Part shown: positions 45,074 through 48,345 of the stretch, in pieces
Numbering within the stretch: the stretch's first letter is position 1
How the letters are laid out: the number at the start of each line of letters is the position of its first letter
NCBI RefSeq assembly: GCF_900109085.1
Contig: NZ_FNYW01000009.1
Location: 1 to 48,345 of the forward strand
Reading direction: 5' to 3'
DNA length: 48,345 bases
Origin: Alkalibacterium gilvum
GTDB lineage: Bacteria > Bacillota > Bacilli > Lactobacillales > Carnobacteriaceae_A
Made by a program: the position numbers and the translations under genes
The notes under the pieces: generated by a model
Databases searched by the model: none
The model's input: only the letters and a program-made list of their open reading frames with translations
Told to the model about the DNA's origin: nothing

Positions 45074-45814
45074 CTACTTTCTTAAGTGCTCGGAAAATGC
45101 ATAGCCTTTGTTATCCACTGTGTAATGGTCTACTATACCATTTTTGTCAAAAACGACCCCATGCATCGCTCCACCGTAGACTGCTCCGCCATCGATACCA
45201 ATTTTCCTATCTCCGGCAATCCAAATATCAGTATTCTTTTTTTCTGTATTCAGCATAGCAGTCACTGTATGGCCAAACACAAATGTTTTGTTCGTATGAT
45301 TGGGTTGATCATAAAATCCCTCTCTAATCCACACATAATCACGTTCTGTAGAATCTCGCCAGTCACTTAAAGTCAAGTCCACTCCAGCATGAACAAACAC
45401 ATAATTCTCCCACTCATATATAAAGGGTAAGGATTCAATGAAAGGTTTTAGCCAAGGGGCTTTAGCTTGTAAACTTGCGGCCAACTCAACGACATCATAC
45501 TCTCCCTCTTCCATATCAAGAAAAGACTGAATCGTTACCATCCCACCATTCATTTTGTAATTAGGTGCAGCATATTGTGGCTTATTCATGAAATTCAAAA
45601 GCATCTCCTCATGATTACCTCTTAAACAAATAGCATCATACTTTTCTACAAGCTCCTTGGCTAATTCAAAACATGCTTTAGGATTTTCTCCTCTATCTCC
45701 TAGGTCTCCAACCAAAACAAGTTGTTCTTTATCAGGGTTCCAGTACTCGAGAATCTCTTTAAACATTGTAATTTGTCCATGGACGTCACCGACAGCAAAT
45801 AATTTATTCTTCAT
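45074..45814 (-). CDS. ApaH/PrpE-like metallophosphoesterase
   Basis: This 246-residue phosphoesterase of the PPP family carries FAVGDVHG, VLVGDLGDRG, LRGNHEEM and a C-terminal FGHTV motif with a downstream IDGGAVYGG segment. The family includes diadenosine-tetraphosphatases and serine/threonine phosphatases; this member most resembles the Firmicutes group annotated as serine/threonine phosphatase or Ap4A hydrolase, and I cannot separate the two. The ATG at 45814 has AAGGGGTG six bases upstream; a GTG three codons earlier is part of it. Confidence 0.9.
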   Translation of the reverse strand: MKNKLFAVGDVHGQITMFKEILEYWNPDKEQLVLVGDLGDRGENPKACFELAKELVEKYDAICLRGNHEEMLLNFMNKPQYAAPNYKMNGGMVTIQSFLDMEEGEYDVVELAASLQAKAPWLKPFIESLPFIYEWENYVFVHAGVDLTLSDWRDSTERDYVWIREGFYDQPNHTNKTFVFGHTVTAMLNTEKKNTDIWIAGDRKIGIDGGAVYGGAMHGVVFDKNGIVDHYTVDNKGYAFSEHLRK

Positions 45815-45944
45815 TTGAGTCACCCCTTCTAGGTATCATTCCTATCATTTCCCATACATTCAGTTTAACACATATCAAATCAGCACACTAAATGCCCTTC
45901 CATATACCATACACAAGGTACTCAATATCACTCTTTCTCATTAT

Positions 45945-45987
45945 GAAAAAACGAGCAGGCCCTATAGGAGGCATCTACTCGTTTTTC
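45945..45987 (-). terminator. Terminator after the riboswitch-controlled NCS2 permease
   Basis: AAAAACGAG with CTCGTTTTT arms around a 22-nt loop with internal pairing; U-tract on the minus strand. It lies about 55 bases past the permease stop. Confidence 0.8.
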
Positions 45988-46042
45988 ATATCTATTCATT
46001 GAATCTTACTCTTATTAAGTAGAAGTACACTGTCTTCTACTT

Positions 46043-47506
46043 TTAAATTAAACCAAGGATTACAAAGTTAAAGATAAACAGGGCTGTGGTTGCCCATAAA
46101 ACGGGATGCACAACTCGAATTTTTCCTTTAACAACTTTTGTGATGATGTAGAATAAAAAGCCAGCCGCAATACCATAAGATATACTGTAAGTGAATCCCA
46201 TGAAAATTGATGCGAAAAAGGCGGGTATAGCCTCTTCTAAATTATTCCAGTCGATTTCTGAGAAAGCAGACATCATAAGAATACCGACAACAATTAAAGC
46301 CGGTGCTGTTGCGGCTCCAGGAACAATAGACATTACTGGGGAAAAGAAGGCGGTAAGCATAAACAACGTTCCAGTAGTCAAACTAGTTAAACCTGTACGG
46401 CCACCGGCTCCAATGCCAGCTGTACTTTCGACAAAGGTAGTAACTGGAGATGTTCCAAACACAGCCCCAATTGATGTAGCGACTGTATCGGCAAGCAAGG
46501 CTTTCTCCATTTTGGTATTAAGTCCATTCCCTTTTCCCATAGCTTTTTCATCTTCTAGAGTGAATATCCCTGCTTTACGGCCAGTACCAATAAAGGTTCC
46601 AATCGTATCAAAGATATCTGTTAGCGTAAACGCAAAAATTGTAATAAGTATGAGTGCATATCGTGATGGATCAGCTAATAGAGACCCTAGTCCTTGCGAG
46701 CCAAATGCCGCTCCAAAGGTCGTTCCTAGTTCTCCAAATGCAGATAGAATAGAGTTAGATGGATTGCTCAACCCAGACAAATCAGTGACACCCATGGGTA
46801 TACCAATAACTGTTGTCAAGATAATCCCAATCAAAATGGCTCCCTTAACTTTAGCAACCATCATTATTATCGTTACGACTAAGCCGATCAGTGCTAGCAA
46901 CGCATATGGATTAGTAAAGCTACCCATATCAGGAATAATTCCGCCACCGGTCACTACTGTATTAACCGCGCCACTGATTTCTTTTCCAGCCGTATACGGT
47001 TCGTTATTTACAGACAGAATCGACTGCCCTTCTGAAGTGAATGATAAGAGCTCTGCATTTTTCAGTCCAATGTAAGCAATAAATACGCCAATTCCACCAC
47101 CAATCGCATGCTGGAGTGTTTCAGGTATGGCATGAATAATTTTCTTTCGAATTGAGGTTACTGTAATAAGTATACCAACGACCCCTGTCAAGAAAACCAT
47201 GAACAGCGCTTCCTGCCAAGTAAAACCGAGTGCAAAGACAACGGTGTAAGTAAAGAATGCATTTAATCCCATTCCTGGTGCTTGTGCATATGGTACATTA
47301 GCGTATAGAGCTAATATGAGTGTTCCAACAGCCGCTGAAATGACGGTAGCTAGAAATACAGCCTGTGTTGGCATGCCGGTCAAAGCTAAAATTTGTGGAT
47401 TAACAAATATGATATAAGACATGGCGAAAAATGTTGTTAATCCTGCTGCAATTTCTGTTCCTACTGTGGTGTTGTTCTCTTTCAAATGAAAGAATTTTTC
47501 TAACAA
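46043..47506 (-). CDS. NCS2-family purine (guanine/hypoxanthine-type) permease
   Basis: This 487-residue permease has about 13 hydrophobic segments. AzgA/PbuG-type motifs are AMSYIIFVNPQILALTG, QAPGMGLNAFFTYTV, TDIFDTIGTFIG and SPVTTFVESTAGIGAGGRTG. The upstream guanine-class riboswitch makes guanine or hypoxanthine the most likely substrate. The start is TTG with AGAGGG eight bases upstream. It is a distinct paralogue of the 416-residue permease at 8831-10081. Confidence 0.92.
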   Translation of the reverse strand: MLEKFFHLKENNTTVGTEIAAGLTTFFAMSYIIFVNPQILALTGMPTQAVFLATVISAAVGTLILALYANVPYAQAPGMGLNAFFTYTVVFALGFTWQEALFMVFLTGVVGILITVTSIRKKIIHAIPETLQHAIGGGIGVFIAYIGLKNAELLSFTSEGQSILSVNNEPYTAGKEISGAVNTVVTGGGIIPDMGSFTNPYALLALIGLVVTIIMMVAKVKGAILIGIILTTVIGIPMGVTDLSGLSNPSNSILSAFGELGTTFGAAFGSQGLGSLLADPSRYALILITIFAFTLTDIFDTIGTFIGTGRKAGIFTLEDEKAMGKGNGLNTKMEKALLADTVATSIGAVFGTSPVTTFVESTAGIGAGGRTGLTSLTTGTLFMLTAFFSPVMSIVPGAATAPALIVVGILMMSAFSEIDWNNLEEAIPAFFASIFMGFTYSISYGIAAGFLFYIITKVVKGKIRVVHPVLWATTALFIFNFVILGLI

Positions 47507-47596
47507 AGATAAAACCCTCTTTCATAATTTTTCTCCATTTCCGTGGAGTTACTCTAAAGGGTTATCTAATAAAATAATGGGTAAAATAGATGTAAA

Positions 47597-47621
47597 TAAA
47601 AAAAGACAGTTCCCCGTCTTT
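47597..47621 (-). terminator. Expression-platform terminator of the guanine riboswitch
   Basis: On the minus strand AAAGAC (47621-47616) pairs with GTCTTT (47607-47602) and is followed by TTTTT, between the aptamer and the permease start. Ligand-bound aptamer would favour it and switch the gene off (family knowledge). Confidence 0.85.
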
Positions 47622-47655
47622 AATTAACTACATCATAAACAATACATATTGTTTA

Positions 47656-47722
47656 ATCTAATAGTCAATCCTTTAAGGGGATTGGTAGAAACTATAGCCC
47701 ATATCGCTAAATTATATTAGAT
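47656..47722 (-). promoter_or_regulatory. Guanine-class purine riboswitch aptamer
   Basis: On the minus strand an 8-bp P1 (ATCTAATA, 47722-47715, with TATTAGAT, 47663-47656) closes a three-way junction. Hallmarks are the L2 sequence GATATGG, the junction GTTTCTACC, P3 CAATCC/GGATTG with loop CCTTAAA, and GACTAT at J3/1. The C at the position equivalent to C74 selects guanine/hypoxanthine rather than adenine. It controls the purine permease at 46043-47506. Confidence 0.93.
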
Positions 47723-47800
47723 AACACTTATTAAGATGAGTTAATCATAATATATCATGGTGTAAAAAGCAACGAAATACGTAAATTTAATCAAACTATT

Positions 47801-47843
47801 ATCAAAACCATTCGTTTATAAGCTAAAAACGAATGGTTTTGAT
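47801..47843. repeat. 17-bp perfect inverted repeat with 9-bp spacer
   Basis: ATCAAAACCATTCGTTT (47801-47817) and AAACGAATGGTTTTGAT (47827-47843) are perfect arms in a gene-free stretch. No U-tract or promoter is clear. The remaining 150 bases up to the IS end hold nothing I recognise. Confidence 0.7.
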
Positions 47844-47999
47844 TATGAAAACCTTAACAACAACACAGAAAACGAACGATAGTCGATTGAAAAATTTTGA
47901 ATACCTTACAGATGTATTTTACACCTTTATATAAACATGAAGATTTTATGATTTTATATCATATGAATAGATTGAGCTCCTATTAATGTGTATACTTAA

Positions 48000-48345
48000 G
48001 AGTCAAGTCCATAATCTTGTGTAAAATACTATACAATGCTTTTACCTTTCTTAACCAACTCTTTGAGCTGATTTTATTAACAGAAAAATCTTATATTCAG
48101 ACCTAATCGGTCCGATAAAAATACAACTTTTTTTAATTAATCGAATGATTCGAAATATATTTTCTTGTGGAACTGAGCCATTCTTCACTCTTATCCATTA
48201 AAACAGCACCGATTAATCGATTCGCTGATGCATGATTGGGAAAAATTCGGATCACTTTTTCTCGTCGTCGAACTTCTTGATTTAAACGTTCAAGAAGATT
48301 CGTGCTTTTTAAGCGATTATGACCTTGCCCTGCAACAATATATTG
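48000..48345 (-). mobile_element. End of an IS256-family insertion sequence (truncated by window edge)
   Basis: GAGTCAAGTCCATAATCTTG, starting about base 48000 and continuing TGTAAAAT, resembles the IS256 terminal repeat (GATAAAGTCCGTATAATTGTG type). It lies about 133 bases outside the transposase stop. The transposase reads leftward from the window edge. The exact end and the target duplication cannot be fixed without the other end. Confidence 0.75.
48133..48345 (-). CDS. IS256-family transposase, C-terminal fragment
   Basis: The frame is open from the right edge of the window to a TAA at 48135-48133, giving the last 70 residues. NRLKSTNLLERLNQEVRRRE followed by KVIRIFPNHASANRLIGAVL is the highly conserved C-terminal segment of Mutator/IS256-type transposases, with the final catalytic Glu in LLERLN. 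The rest of the gene is outside the window. Confidence 0.92.
   Translation of the reverse strand, partial: QYIVAGQGHNRLKSTNLLERLNQEVRRREKVIRIFPNHASANRLIGAVLMDKSEEWLSSTRKYISNHSIN

Noticed and set aside
46191-47075. 294-codon open frame on the plus strand
   Set aside because: It is antisense to the NCS2 permease gene. Its Pro/Thr/Ile/Val-rich composition is what the complement of a hydrophobic membrane gene gives, and it has no ribosome site.

Overview
The window comes from a low-GC Gram-positive chromosome, most likely a lactic acid bacterium of the order Lactobacillales. A Carnobacteriaceae relative such as Marinilactibacillus, Alkalibacterium or Carnobacterium is my inference from gene content, not a measured placement. 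Supporting signs are AGGAGG ribosome sites, many TTG/GTG starts, U-tailed intrinsic terminators, an Spx regulator, a glgBCDAP operon, a FloA/NfeD locus, PTS genes and a tRNA without an encoded CCA. The window is bracketed by two unrelated, cut-off insertion sequences: an ISL3-type end at the left (1-301) and an IS256-type end at the right (about 48000-48345).

Left part (0.4-10 kb): a TetR-controlled heterodimeric multidrug ABC exporter with palindromic operators on its promoter, an AI-2E-family membrane protein, a 6-phosphogluconolactonase, a stand-alone glucose-type PTS EIIA, undecaprenyl-diphosphate phosphatase and an NCS2 purine permease. Next is the glycogen operon glgB-glgC-glgD-glgA-glgP (10.2-18.6 kb, minus strand), with an internal terminator and a separate promoter before glgP. 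Divergent from it lies the membrane-microdomain operon nfeD-floA-small basic membrane protein, followed by a phasin-like/UbiB-kinase-like/FUSC-like operon, an aldo/keto reductase, spx and a YrhK-like membrane protein.

Middle (26.3-38.6 kb, all minus strand): a carbohydrate block. It holds rbsRKDACB for ribose, with an RbsR operator-like palindrome and a cre-like sequence at its promoter. It continues with a short-form 6-phosphogluconate dehydrogenase and gluconokinase, then a maltose/alpha-glucoside system (GH4 6-phospho-alpha-glucosidase, PTS IICB, RpiR-type regulator). The PTS IICB has no IIA domain, so the distant EIIA gene is its likely phosphoryl donor. The products feed glycolysis, the pentose phosphate pathway and, when carbon is in excess, glycogen.

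Right part (38.7-48.3 kb): two apparent small-RNA genes not explained by any protein gene. One is about 170 nt, with a near-consensus promoter and terminator, upstream of the RpiR gene. The other is about 97 nt and carries a 15-nt near copy of the 3' tail of 16S rRNA (an anti-Shine-Dalgarno sequence), with an architecture like the streptococcal csRNAs. Around them are an SGNH hydrolase, a VOC protein, tRNA-Leu(GAG), a HAD hydrolase, sprT-like and tex, two metallophosphoesterases and a second NCS2 permease preceded by a clear guanine-class purine riboswitch.
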